Made by a program: the position numbers and the translations under genes | Notes under the pieces: model-generated | Told to the model about the DNA's origin: nothing | The model's input: only the letters and a program-made list of their open reading frames with translations | Database searches by the model: none | In this document: positions 1-6,794 of the stretch, one piece after another | Position numbering within the stretch: position 1 is the stretch's first letter | Layout: every line of letters starts with the position of its first letter | Origin: JALZAQ01 sp038253885 | GTDB taxonomy: Bacteria > Gemmatimonadota > Gemmatimonadetes > Gemmatimonadales > Gemmatimonadaceae | Direction: 5' to 3' | Assembly: GCA_038253885.1 (NCBI GenBank) | Contig: JBBSGP010000076.1 | Location: 1 to 10,374, forward strand | DNA length: 10,374 nt

Positions 1-183
1 AATAGTCTCAGTTGCAGATGACATGGGCTGGTCTCCGGTGTGCGACAGCACGTTGCGTCGCAGGTGGCTCTGGCAACTCCGGTCACACGCGAGGAGCTAA
101 TCCACGTGAGAACCGGGGGCCAGCCCAGTCATACTTTCTAGGCAGCCACGTCCTTCCGGAACACTCAGGAACATACCAATCCC

Positions 184-843
184 GTGTCGAAACTCCGTGT
201 TCAAAGCTTCGCCATTTCGATCGACGGTTACGGTGCTGGGCCGAGCCAGGATCTGCAGAATCCGCTCGGCGTCAATGGCCCCGAGTTAATGGGATGGTTC
301 TTCCACACGCGCCTTTGGCGACGGATGCACGGCCATGCGGACGGTGAAACGGGCACCGACAACGAAATCGCCGAACGCGGATTCGTCGGCGTGGGGGCCT
401 GGATTCTCGGTCGAAACATGTTCGGCCCGGTCCGAGGCCCATGGCCGGACGATAGCTGGAAAGGCTGGTGGGGAGAGGAGCCGCCCTATCACACGCCGGT
501 CTTTGTGCTCACCCATCACGCGCGACCGTCGCTCGCCATGGCTGGAGGGACCGAATTTCGATTTGTCACACAGGGCATTCACGCTGCATTGGAGCAGGCG
601 CGGGATGCCGCCGGCGGACGCGATGTCCGCGTCGGAGGTGGCGTATCTACAATTCGACAATACCTCGAAGCTGGCCTGATCGACGAAATGCATCTGGCAA
701 TCCGGCCGATTTTGCTTGGCTCGGGAGAGCAGCTCTGGCGCGGTCTCGACATGCGGGCCTTGGGCTACGAGTGCGACGACCAGATCGCGGGTGAGCGGGC
801 AACCCATGTCTTCGTCCGCAAGCGCGCGGCGCGGCAAGGCTGA
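184..843 (+). CDS. Dihydrofolate reductase family protein (RibD C-terminal-like fold)
   Basis: A 219-residue protein of the dihydrofolate-reductase-like / RibD C-terminal superfamily, probably a cytoplasmic NAD(P)H-dependent reductase of unknown substrate. The N-terminus (MSKLRVQSFAISIDGYGAG) is the first strand plus the 'S-x-D-G' turn typical of the family. GRNMF (about 76-80) and FVLTHH (107-112) match the mid-domain strands. VGGG (150-153) is the nucleotide-binding glycine turn, followed by the helix and the LIDEMHLAIRPILLGSGEQL segment (165-184), a hallmark of the family. I chose the GTG at 184 because the family's N-terminal strand begins there; only a weak AGGAA lies about 13 bases upstream. 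It stands alone, with non-coding DNA on both sides. The family assignment is firm. True folate reduction is not implied, and many relatives are uncharacterised and travel on mobile cassettes. Confidence 0.9.
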   Translation: MSKLRVQSFAISIDGYGAGPSQDLQNPLGVNGPELMGWFFHTRLWRRMHGHADGETGTDNEIAERGFVGVGAWILGRNMFGPVRGPWPDDSWKGWWGEEPPYHTPVFVLTHHARPSLAMAGGTEFRFVTQGIHAALEQARDAAGGRDVRVGGGVSTIRQYLEAGLIDEMHLAIRPILLGSGEQLWRGLDMRALGYECDDQIAGERATHVFVRKRAARQG

Positions 844-895
844 CGACCACCTCAGTGGGCGATCCCATGTCGAGCTGACTCAGCCTGCTCGCTGA

Positions 896-1048
896 AAGAA
901 GGCGAGTAGTAAGACCACTAAGCCCAAAGTGCCCAGGACACCGCGGGCGCAGTCCGTTCCGGCGGCCGCCCCCACCGAGGACGACGATGAGATGCGGCCC
1001 GAGTACGACTACCGCGGCGGCGTGCGACGTCGCCGCCGCACAGCCTAA
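896..1048 (+). pseudogene. Remnant of a small basic/acidic protein gene (antitoxin-like N-terminal part)
   Basis: An open frame of about 50 codons without a start codon. It reads KKASSKTTKPK, a proline/alanine linker, then EDDDEMRPEYDYRGGVRRRRR and a TAA at 1046. A lysine-rich start followed by 'D-E-M-R-P-E-Y-D-[FY]-x-G-G-V-R' matches, from memory, small proteins often encoded next to or on mobile cassettes, some annotated as antitoxins, which normally continue past GGVRGK. Here the frame opens just after a TGA (893-895) with no ATG. A CTG at 892 followed by one extra A would restore M-K-K if one base were removed and the codon were ATG. The 3' end turns into an arginine run and stops inside a GCCTAAC. 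I read it as a gene that lost its start and its C-terminal half, but a functional start at GTG 929 cannot be excluded. Confidence 0.35.
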
Positions 1049-1060
1049 CAAAACGCTGTC
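1043..1060 (+). other. attC-like half site (GCCTAAC plus AAAACGCTG)
   Basis: GCCTAAC fits the RYYYAAC core of an integron attC R'' box, and the ORF stop codon TAA lies inside it, as is common in gene cassettes. The following AAAACGCTG resembles an L'' arm. The matching GTTRRRY box expected 60-150 bases downstream is absent, so this is at most a decayed or recombined half site. The cassette-like cargo on either side is the only support beyond the motif. Confidence 0.2.
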
Positions 1061-1251
1061 CATCGGGATCGGCTGCTGCAGGGCCACCGCGCGAGACTGG
1101 TCCTGCGTCAGCTTCCGTCGTACTCTTGCCATGGGTGGTGTCCTCGGGAACGAGTGGAGATCCTTGGTCGGATTCACACTCTAGTACCGCGGCACCACCT
1201 GTTTTTCAACTGAATCTGGGACTCACCCCGGCGTCATACAGCGCTGCATCA
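1049..1251. other. Non-coding stretch before the pRiA4b-type gene
   Basis: Together with the remnant at 896-1048 this makes about 400 bases without an intact gene. I see no RNA gene, no clear promoter and no Shine-Dalgarno before 1252. The leftward frame that crosses it continues as the exact antisense of the reductase gene and is not credible as a whole. The only recognisable element is the attC-like half site at its left edge. Confidence 0.4.
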
Positions 1252-1893
1252 ATGACAAAGAAGCAGACCTCCGCGCGAAAGCGCTCCGTCGTTCGACGGG
1301 CACATCCGGCGCTCATAAATCAGTTCCTGATCGTTCTGAGCAACACGAATCCACTCGTGTGGCGGCGGATTCAGGTGCCGGAGGACTACACGTTCTGGGA
1401 TCTGCATGTGGCGATCCAAGACGCGATCGGCTGGCTGGACTACCACCTACACCAGTTCACGGTTGTGAACGAGGACAAAGGGGTCGCCGTTCGGATTGGA
1501 ATTCCGGACGAGGACTTCCCAGACGAGCGGCCGTGTCTTCCCGGTTGGGAAGTGCTCGTGTCCGACTATGTCCGCGACGGGAGTCCCCCCGCGCTCTACC
1601 TATACGATTTCGGGGACGCCTGGAACCACGCGGTGATCTATGAAGGGTGGTTCGGTCCGGAGCCCTCAGTGCGGTACCCGCGGTGCGTCGGTGGCGCTAA
1701 TGCTCGACCGCCAGAGGACTGTGGAGGACCGCACGGTTTCGAGGAGTTCAAACGGGCCATCGCGGATCCAAAGCATCCGGAACACAATGAGTATCTGGTG
1801 TGGGTTGGCGGCAACTATGAAGTCGAGATCTTCGATCCAACCGCCGTCCGGTTCGATGATCCACGCGAGCGTTGGAGGGTCGCATTCCAGTAG
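1252..1893 (+). CDS. Plasmid pRiA4b ORF-3 family protein
   Basis: A 213-residue protein of the pRiA4b ORF-3-like family, whose biochemical role is not known. The family pattern is clear. The opening strand LINQFLIVLSNTNPLVWRRI (21-40) is the 'L-x-x-x-x-P-x-[IV]-W-R-R' motif. It is followed by the helix with WLDYHLHQF (61-69), then YLYDFGDAWNH (116-126), the 'Y-D-F-G-D-x-W-x-H' signature. Next come YPRCVGGANARPPEDCGG (142-159), the conserved 'P-x-C-x-x-G-x-x-x-x-P-P-E-D-x-G-G' loop, and a C-terminal LVWVGGNYEVEIFDP (182-196). The two loop cysteines (145, 157) are present. The frame is open upstream to about 1126, but the ATG at 1252 precedes the lysine/arginine-rich leader usual in this family. 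No ribosome binding site is visible. These genes are frequent cargo of plasmids, islands and integrons, which agrees with the sparse surroundings. The family call is confident; the function is unknown. Confidence 0.9.
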   Translation: MTKKQTSARKRSVVRRAHPALINQFLIVLSNTNPLVWRRIQVPEDYTFWDLHVAIQDAIGWLDYHLHQFTVVNEDKGVAVRIGIPDEDFPDERPCLPGWEVLVSDYVRDGSPPALYLYDFGDAWNHAVIYEGWFGPEPSVRYPRCVGGANARPPEDCGGPHGFEEFKRAIADPKHPEHNEYLVWVGGNYEVEIFDPTAVRFDDPRERWRVAFQ

Positions 1894-2168
1894 TGCTGTA
1901 TGACCTACGCTGCAACGGACGGGCGCTCGGTGGAGTGCGTGGGGTTGAGCGCTTGGCCCGGTGAAATCAACTCCCTGGCTCGCACCGGGTCGATCGACTC
2001 TCAGGGGACGCGATCGATCACTGGCGCGAGCTGAAGTCGGCAGTCGACTGCTTCGCTGAGCGTCGGGCTATTGCCCCATGACCACGATCCTGGTGCCGGC
2101 GCGCGCTCGCAATCCCGATACGCTGTCCTTCACGCATGCGCTCCGCGTCACCCGCCACCTCCAGGTTC
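1894..2168. other. Intergenic region with no supported gene
   Basis: About 275 bases between the pRiA4b-type gene and the end of the convergent DoxX-like gene. It contains a 10-bp palindrome (GTCGATCGAC, around 1990) and a loose GTTGA/TCAAC inverted repeat, but no convincing terminator. A rightward 60-codon frame from ATG 2078 runs into the 3' end of the DoxX-like gene. It has no ribosome binding site and I do not recognise it. Confidence 0.35.
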
Positions 2169-2723
2169 TCAGGATATGGCCAGAAGCCACGCGCGGCTCA
2201 GAAGCGTGGTTCGGGCCAGGGTACTGGAACCTCTCGGCGCGAGCCGGCTGTCAACGCTGAATCGCCGGTTCGAAGGGGTGATCAGCACGAAGAGATTCGC
2301 GGCGAGTATGGCGAGGTAGATCCACGGACCCTCCGGTGTACGGCCTTGCGCGATCAGTAAGTTCACCGCCTGGAGCACGCCGACGAGAGCACCGGCTCTG
2401 GTCAACGCGCCCAACACCAGCGACGCGCCGATTGCGACCTCCGTGACCCCAAGGAGCCAGCCAAACAGATGGAAGTGCGGCACGACCACGTTCTGCAGGA
2501 GCGCTCGATAGAGATCGACCGTTGGATACTGGATGCTCTGCTGGAAGGCGAACATGAGGCCGCGCGGGTCGCGCAGGCCGAAGTCCGGTGGGAGCTTCCA
2601 GTGCTGCTCGTACAGCCAGTACAACCCGACCGCGATGCGGACCGCGGCGAACGCGGCGGCGTAGCGCACGGGGCGGCGCTCCAGCCCATACTGCGCCTGC
2701 TCGTGAACCTGCTGGTCAGTCAT
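2169..2723 (-). CDS. DoxX-like integral membrane protein
   Basis: A 184-residue inner-membrane protein of the DoxX/DoxD-like superfamily. Four hydrophobic segments fit the usual four-helix layout: about 22-39, 86-106, 108-126 and 133-149. The first helix carries the family pattern 'R-x-x-x-G-L-Y-W-L-Y-E-x-x-W-K' (29-43), the counterpart of the 'G-x-x-x-x-x-x-G-x-x-K' end of helix 1 in DoxX proteins. A 45-residue soluble loop follows. The body ends around NRRFSVDSRLA (152-161). The last 20 residues are atypical and may be a run-on past the ancestral stop. The start at ATG 2723 has GGAG about 8 bases upstream; a longer frame to 2783 would overlap the glycosyltransferase gene. It lies 38 bases downstream of that gene, so the two probably form an operon. 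DoxX-type proteins are linked to quinone or thiol redox chemistry; a specific role here is not shown. Confidence 0.85.
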   Translation of the reverse strand: MTDQQVHEQAQYGLERRPVRYAAAFAAVRIAVGLYWLYEQHWKLPPDFGLRDPRGLMFAFQQSIQYPTVDLYRALLQNVVVPHFHLFGWLLGVTEVAIGASLVLGALTRAGALVGVLQAVNLLIAQGRTPEGPWIYLAILAANLFVLITPSNRRFSVDSRLAPRGSSTLARTTLLSRAWLLAIS

Positions 2724-2761
2724 CTCTGTGCTCCGTTCTCTTGCGGGTCGCGCGGGGTACA

Positions 2762-3439
2762 CTAGCGCTCGGGTCTGTACCACCGGACCATGGCCTCACC
2801 CGGCACACCAAGACGGTTCAGGAGGGACATGATCCAAACTGTGCTAATCGTCGTGAACCATCCGCTCATCTGGTGCCGCCGGGCAGAAGTGACGACCTCT
2901 TCATCGAGCAGCGCCAGCCGACCGTGACGTCGCAGGCGTGGGAGGATTTCCAGGTCCTCCATCACGCTCCAATCCTTGAAGCCGCCTGCCCGGGCGAACA
3001 CCTCGCGGCGAACAAACATCGCCTGGTCGCCAAAAAAAGTGTTCAGAAGCGAAGACCGAAGGTTCACGGCGTAGGCCACCAGTGCGGCCAGCCGTCCCGG
3101 ATGATCGAGGCGCAGGCGAAACGCGCCGCCAATCACCTCGGCCTCTTGCAGCGCCCCCGCGATGGCTGCCGCGGCTCCCATGGGAAGCAGCGTGTCGGCG
3201 TGCAGGAAGAGAAGCACGTCTCCCGTGGCGACCGTCGCCGCGCGATTGAGCGCGGCGCCGCGCGTCATGGGCAGAGCGAGTACGTTGGCGTATGGTCGCG
3301 CTCGCGCGGCCGTGCTGTCCGCGCTGCATCCGTCGGCGACGATCAGCTCGTACGGAGCCAACACAGCGACGGCACGGCGCAGCGTCTCCGCGATCACCGC
3401 TTCTTCGTTGAACGTGGGCACGATGACCGACAGTCTCAC
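2762..3439 (-). CDS. Family 2 glycosyltransferase, rSAM/selenodomain-associated transferase 2 type (TIGR04283-like)
   Basis: A 225-residue GT-A fold glycosyltransferase. SVIVPTFNEEAVI (4-16) is the first strand with nucleotide-binding residues, LIVADGCSADST (32-43) is the second, and ATGDVLLFLHADT (71-83) carries the metal-binding HAD in place of DxD. FGDQAMFVRREVFARAGGF (136-154) and VMEDLEILPRLRR (159-171), with the acidic pair E161/D162, form the acceptor side. Short length, the F-G-D-Q-A-x-F motif and the C-terminal 'RWYR' match the rSAM/selenodomain-associated transferase 2 group rather than polysaccharide GT2 enzymes. No membrane-spanning domain is apparent, so it should be cytosolic or peripheral. 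The start is GTG at 3439, with GAGGG about 9 bases upstream and the usual family N-terminus. It is first in a leftward operon with the DoxX-like gene and divergent from the flavoprotein gene. Substrates are unknown. Confidence 0.88.
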   Translation of the reverse strand: MRLSVIVPTFNEEAVIAETLRRAVAVLAPYELIVADGCSADSTAARARPYANVLALPMTRGAALNRAATVATGDVLLFLHADTLLPMGAAAAIAGALQEAEVIGGAFRLRLDHPGRLAALVAYAVNLRSSLLNTFFGDQAMFVRREVFARAGGFKDWSVMEDLEILPRLRRHGRLALLDEEVVTSARRHQMSGWFTTISTVWIMSLLNRLGVPGEAMVRWYRPER

Positions 3440-3475
3440 GTCAGAGGGCCCTCGCAGACGACTCGCGTAGCGTGA

Positions 3476-3504
3476 TTGACTCCAGGCGCGCGACGGTGCA
3501 CAAT
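3476..3504 (+). promoter_or_regulatory. Sigma70-like promoter for the flavoprotein gene
   Basis: TTGACT (3476-3481), a spacer of exactly 17 bases, and CACAAT (3499-3504), which matches TATAAT at four of six positions. Transcription would start near 3511, about 47 bases before the ATG at 3558. It lies in the 118-base divergent gap. No experimental support. Confidence 0.55.
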
Positions 3505-3557
3505 CGGCATCGGGTCACATCCGACACCGGCAGATCGCGCGCCGGCAGGAGAGGTGT

Positions 3558-4709
3558 ATGGATGCGCAGATCGCCACCAGCGCCGCCAGTGCCGTCGCGC
3601 GAAATGTGCTGGCGCCGGCTGCCGCGGACAACGACAAGCTAGCGCGGTTTTCGACCGAGGCCATCGAGCAACTGGGCCAGGCGGGACTGCTCGGCCTGAT
3701 GCTGCCCGCCGACGTCGGCGGAGCGGCGCTCGGACCGCGTTCCTTTGCCGATGTCGTCGCGGTGCTCGCGGAGGTCGACGCCTCGGTCGCGATGGTGTTC
3801 CTCATGCACACGCTCGCGTCGGTGACGATCGCCGCTGCGCCGCGGACTTCCGCGCTCGAGGACGTGTTGACGGCGATGGCGTGCGGCCGCCACCTGTCGA
3901 CGCTCGCGTTCAGCGAAGCGGGATCGCGCAGCCACTTCTGGGCGCCGATTTCCCGGGCCGAGAGCCTCAACGGCAACGGCGCCCGTCTTGCAGCGCGCAA
4001 GTCATTCGTGACGAGCGCCGGGCATGCCCAGAGCTACGTCACCTCGTCGCTGTCACCGGACGGTGCGAGCCTGACCGATTCGACGCTCTATCTCGTGCTG
4101 GCGGGATCCACAGGGTTGACGGTCGCGGGCGTGTGGGACGGTCTCGGGCTGCGCGCCAACGCGTCCTCACCGATGCTTCTCGACGGCTGTATCGTGCCGT
4201 CCGACAGGCGTCTCACGGCGGAAGGCGGCGGCTTTCAGGCGATGCTCGACATTGTGCTGCCGCTGTTCAATCTGGGGCAGGCAGCCGTCTCGCTCGGTCT
4301 CTGCCGCGCCACCGTGGCGGCGACGATCGCGCACCTCAGGACGGCAAAATTCGAACACCTGGGTTCGGCGTCGCTCGGCGAAGCGCTCCCCACCCTGCGC
4401 GCGCAGCTCGCCACGATGCAGATCGAAACCGACGGTCTCGTGGCGCGCCTCGACGACACGATCGGTCACCTGGAGCGTCGGGGAGAGTTGACGATGCTGA
4501 GGGTGCTCGAGGTCAAGGCGGCCGCCGGCGAGACTGCGATCGCGGTGACGTCGCTCGCGATGCGCACGTGCGGCGGCGCGGCGTTCTCGCGTCACACCGG
4601 AATCGAGCGGTTTTTCCGCGACGCTCAGGCGGGCGCGGTCATGGCGCCGACCACCGACGTCTTGCGCGAATTCATCGGCAAGTCGCTCCTCGGTTTGCCG
4701 CTGTTCTGA
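3558..4709 (+). CDS. Acyl-CoA dehydrogenase-fold flavoprotein lacking the usual catalytic glutamate
   Basis: A 383-residue protein with the full acyl-CoA dehydrogenase layout: helical N-terminal domain (about 1-115), central beta domain (116-215) and C-terminal four-helix bundle (225-383). FAD-binding landmarks are AFSEAGSRSH (117-126, the counterpart of TEPxAGSD), the loop VWDGLGLRANASSP (192-205), and CGGAAFSRHTGIERFFRDA (338-356). In the best-known enzymes RDA is followed by I-Y-E-G-T with the catalytic base. Here the segment is VMAPTTDVLREFIG (361-374), so the Glu position is Ala363. The alternative helix-G glutamate of isovaleryl-CoA dehydrogenase also seems absent from LDIVLPLFNLG (230-240). 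The protein may therefore be an oxygenase or desaturase-like relative, or a dehydrogenase with another base. The ATG at 3558 has AGGAGAGG 5' to it and a promoter upstream. A substrate-binding-protein gene follows after 51 bases in the same operon. Confidence 0.88.
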   Translation: MDAQIATSAASAVARNVLAPAAADNDKLARFSTEAIEQLGQAGLLGLMLPADVGGAALGPRSFADVVAVLAEVDASVAMVFLMHTLASVTIAAAPRTSALEDVLTAMACGRHLSTLAFSEAGSRSHFWAPISRAESLNGNGARLAARKSFVTSAGHAQSYVTSSLSPDGASLTDSTLYLVLAGSTGLTVAGVWDGLGLRANASSPMLLDGCIVPSDRRLTAEGGGFQAMLDIVLPLFNLGQAAVSLGLCRATVAATIAHLRTAKFEHLGSASLGEALPTLRAQLATMQIETDGLVARLDDTIGHLERRGELTMLRVLEVKAAAGETAIAVTSLAMRTCGGAAFSRHTGIERFFRDAQAGAVMAPTTDVLREFIGKSLLGLPLF

Positions 4710-4716
4710 ATAGCAT

Positions 4717-4737
4717 CGCAGGCCTTCCCGCCCTGCG
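4717..4737 (+). other. Small intercistronic hairpin
   Basis: CGCAGG pairs with CCTGCG across a 9-base loop in the 51-base gap between the flavoprotein and the binding-protein genes. No T-run follows, so it is unlikely to be a full terminator. It could set relative transcript levels, or it may be chance in GC-rich DNA. Confidence 0.25.
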
Positions 4738-4760
4738 CAACGTAGGGCAAGGAGCAGAGT

Positions 4761-5618
4761 GTGGCCGCTCGAGCCATCTGGCTGGGAGCCGTGGCGTACG
4801 ACCCGAAAGTCGTTCCTATTTGGGAAGGCATGCGCCGGTATTTTCGCGACGAGGCACAGCTCGACGTCGAGGTCGTCCTGTTTCAGAGTTACGAGGCGCA
4901 GGTGAAGATGCTGCTTGCCACGGGCGGCGATCCGGGTCCGCGGATCGACATCGCGTGGAACACCAATCTGGCGTTCCTGCAAGCGCGCGAATGGAGTGCT
5001 CAGGCGTGCCGCCCCCTCGCAATGCGCGACACCGATCTTGGCTGGACAACCCAGATCATCGCGCCGTCCGGCGGCGCCGTGGCGTCGATCAGCGACCTCC
5101 GAGGGCGCACGCTCGCCCTCGGGAGCCGCGACAGTGGCCACGCCGCAATCCTTCCGGTCCACTTCCTCGGTCAACAGCGTCTCGAGGAGGGCCGTGACTA
5201 CCGAACGCTCCGGATCAATACCGACGTTGGCAAGCACGGAGACACCGGTACGAGCGAGGTCGAGGTACTCCGGGCCGTGCTCGACGGAAGAGCCGACGCA
5301 GGCGCGGTCGGCAGCCCGTTCTGGTCGGGTGTGCAGGGCCAGCAGATCGTCCCCGCGGGCGCGCTGTGCGTCGTGTGGTCGTCACCTCCCTATTCCCACT
5401 GCATGTTCACGGCTCGCGTCGATCTGGAGCCGGAGATCGAGACGCGGTTCGTCGAGGCGCTTCTGAAAATGAGCATCGACAATCCGGCGCACAGGCCCAT
5501 TCTGGAGGCCGAAGGGTTGCGACGGTGGATTCCCGCCGACCTCGACGGATACGGATCGCTGGAGGAGGCGTGCCGCGCACAAGGCTTCTTCGGCCATCCG
5601 GCCGTTCAGCCGGATTAA
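4761..5618 (+). CDS. PhnD/SsuA-like substrate-binding-protein-fold protein without signal peptide
   Basis: A 285-residue protein with a type 2 periplasmic-binding fold of the phosphonate/phosphite/aliphatic sulfonate sort. Strand 1 starts at once (IWLGAVAYDPKVVPIWEG, 6-23). RIDIAWNTNLAFLQA (61-75) matches the 'x-D-x-A-W-x-x-x-x-F-L' ligand strand. DLRGRTLALGSRDSG (112-126) matches 'D-L-K-G-K-x-V-A-x-G-x-x-x-S-G'. VLRAVLDGRADAGAVGSPFW (169-188) is the hinge helix typical of PhnD-like proteins. It has no signal peptide or lipobox, and no ABC permease or ATPase gene is nearby, so it probably works in the cytoplasm as a ligand sensor or enzyme rather than in transport. The GTG at 4761 has a strong AAGGAG six bases upstream. 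The gene is co-transcribed with the flavoprotein. Its stop overlaps that of the convergent radical SAM gene. The ligand is unknown. Confidence 0.82.
   Translation: MAARAIWLGAVAYDPKVVPIWEGMRRYFRDEAQLDVEVVLFQSYEAQVKMLLATGGDPGPRIDIAWNTNLAFLQAREWSAQACRPLAMRDTDLGWTTQIIAPSGGAVASISDLRGRTLALGSRDSGHAAILPVHFLGQQRLEEGRDYRTLRINTDVGKHGDTGTSEVEVLRAVLDGRADAGAVGSPFWSGVQGQQIVPAGALCVVWSSPPYSHCMFTARVDLEPEIETRFVEALLKMSIDNPAHRPILEAEGLRRWIPADLDGYGSLEEACRAQGFFGHPAVQPD
5596..5615. terminator. Hairpin at the convergent 3' ends (possible bidirectional terminator)
   Basis: ATCCGGC and GCCGGAT form a perfect 7-bp stem with a 6-base loop CGTTCA. The stem ends at the first base of the TTAA that holds both stop codons. 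No clear T-run exists on either side, so it may be a transcript-end stabiliser or a weak, Rho-assisted terminator. Confidence 0.4.
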
Positions 5619-6661
5619 GCGCAGTGGAACACGGCGGCGAGGCGATCGCCGTGCGCTCGCTCGCGGGCGAGGTGCAGTCGAACGGCCTCGAACGCACCGG
5701 CGAGCGGAAAGATTTCGCGCGTGACGAGCAGATCGGCGTCGTCGGCGCCGACTGGATGCCAGTACACTCCGTCGGCGGTGATCGTGATCTCCGGTACCAG
5801 GTCGGCGCGTGACAATGCGATGCCGCTCGCCGCGACGCCTCTCAGCGCGACGCGCCGGACGACGCGATCCTCCGGCGCGACCTGCGTGGCATCGAGGAAC
5901 GTCCTGAACCGCTCCTCGTCTGCGTCGGTTGTCACCGTGGCCGCCAGACGGACGCGAAAGCCCTCGGCCCGCGCCGTGTCGATTCCTTCGACTGCACGCC
6001 GCCAAGCGCCCTGGCCGCGATGCGCATCGTGCACCGCGGGATCGGGACTGTCGAGGCTGATCTGCAGTGTCACGCCGGAGCGCGGCAGGCGCCTGAGCGC
6101 GGCGAGTCGCGGCCCCCGAAAAAGCATGCCGTTGGTGAGCAACGTGACGGGCGCCGCTCCGGCCAGCGCGATGACGATGTCGGCGATATCGTCAAGAAGG
6201 AACGGCTCCCCGCCGGTCACGAAGAGCTCGCGCACGCCGAGCGGCGGCACCTCGCGCGCGATGCGGCGAACGCGATCGAGGCCCAGCTCTCGCCGCCGCG
6301 CCGTCGGCGACGACCGCACGCAGCAGTAGTCGCACTGGAGGTTGCAGTGAAAGTTGAGGTACAGCCATAAGCGTTCGCCGAGCGGCCGCGCGTGACCATC
6401 GTCGCTGGCCGCGGCGCCGTGACGGATCACCCAGCGCGTGCCGTCGTCACCGGTCGTGCGGGCGACAATCGCGTGCCCGGTGAGACGCGACCAGGCATCG
6501 AGATCGGAATCGAGGGCGCCCGCGTCGTGGCCCGTGAGGGCAATCAGATCGCCGGGTGTCGTCCGTCCGAGCGCCGCTATCAGATCCAGCAGCAGTCCCG
6601 ATCGAAACGTACGATCATCGGCGTTCACCTCGACGCGTGCAGTGAACAGTGGGTGTGACAT
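5615..6661 (-). CDS. Radical SAM enzyme with N-terminal degenerate TusA-like domain
   Basis: A 348-residue two-domain protein. Residues about 6-81 resemble TusA/SirA: a PGD turn (36-38), a 'D-L-D-A-W-S-R-L-T-G-H' segment (53-63, compare 'D-I-P-x-W-x-x-x-x-G-H') and a closing WVIRHG strand (77-82). The CPxP catalytic site is absent: by gap-free alignment the sulfur-carrying Cys position is Arg20. Residues about 97-348 form a radical SAM domain: LNFHCNLQCDYC (102-113) supplies the CxxxCxxC cluster cysteines 106, 110 and 113, with an extra Cys114. VTGGEP (148-153) is the SAM-binding GGEP, and LLTNGML (174-180) and LQISLDSPDP (199-208) are later barrel strands. There is no SPASM-type cysteine cluster, but Cys347 is the penultimate residue. 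It starts at ATG 6661, with GGAG rather far (about 14-16 bases) upstream. It is divergent from the DUF2064 gene and convergent with the binding-protein gene. The reaction is unknown. Confidence 0.88.
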   Translation of the reverse strand: MSHPLFTARVEVNADDRTFRSGLLLDLIAALGRTTPGDLIALTGHDAGALDSDLDAWSRLTGHAIVARTTGDDGTRWVIRHGAAASDDGHARPLGERLWLYLNFHCNLQCDYCCVRSSPTARRRELGLDRVRRIAREVPPLGVRELFVTGGEPFLLDDIADIVIALAGAAPVTLLTNGMLFRGPRLAALRRLPRSGVTLQISLDSPDPAVHDAHRGQGAWRRAVEGIDTARAEGFRVRLAATVTTDADEERFRTFLDATQVAPEDRVVRRVALRGVAASGIALSRADLVPEITITADGVYWHPVGADDADLLVTREIFPLAGAFEAVRLHLARERAHGDRLAAVFHCA

Positions 6662-6794
6662 CGACAGCGCGGTTCTGGCTCCTGTAATTTCCGGCAGCCC
6701 ATGTCAGGCCGCCTCGATCGAATTGACCGCATCCAAGCTCGGAGGCAAGTACCTGGCGATCCTGAAGATCTCGGCCACTACCGATCCCGACCGC

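Noticed and set aside
286..837. Leftward open frame opposite the reductase gene
   Set aside because: Pure antisense of a gene with clear family motifs; no domain of its own.
647..1177. Leftward ORF whose first 30 codons (MARVRRKLTQDQSR...) read like a real small protein
   Set aside because: It runs straight into the antisense of the reductase gene and covers the attC-like half site in the reverse sense; no family recognised and no strong ribosome binding site.
2078..2260. Rightward 60-codon ORF beginning MTTILVPARARN
   Set aside because: High third-position GC made it worth a look, but it has no ribosome binding site, no family I recognise, and it overlaps the 3' end of the DoxX-like gene.
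3476..5197. Rightward 573-codon open frame across the flavoprotein and binding-protein genes
   Set aside because: It is an arginine/alanine-rich frame-shifted reading of two well-recognised genes with their own ribosome binding sites. Its composition is typical of an out-of-frame GC-rich sequence.
4167..5237. Leftward 356-codon open frame
   Set aside because: Antisense to the flavoprotein and binding-protein genes, with no recognisable domain; explained by codon bias of the sense strand.
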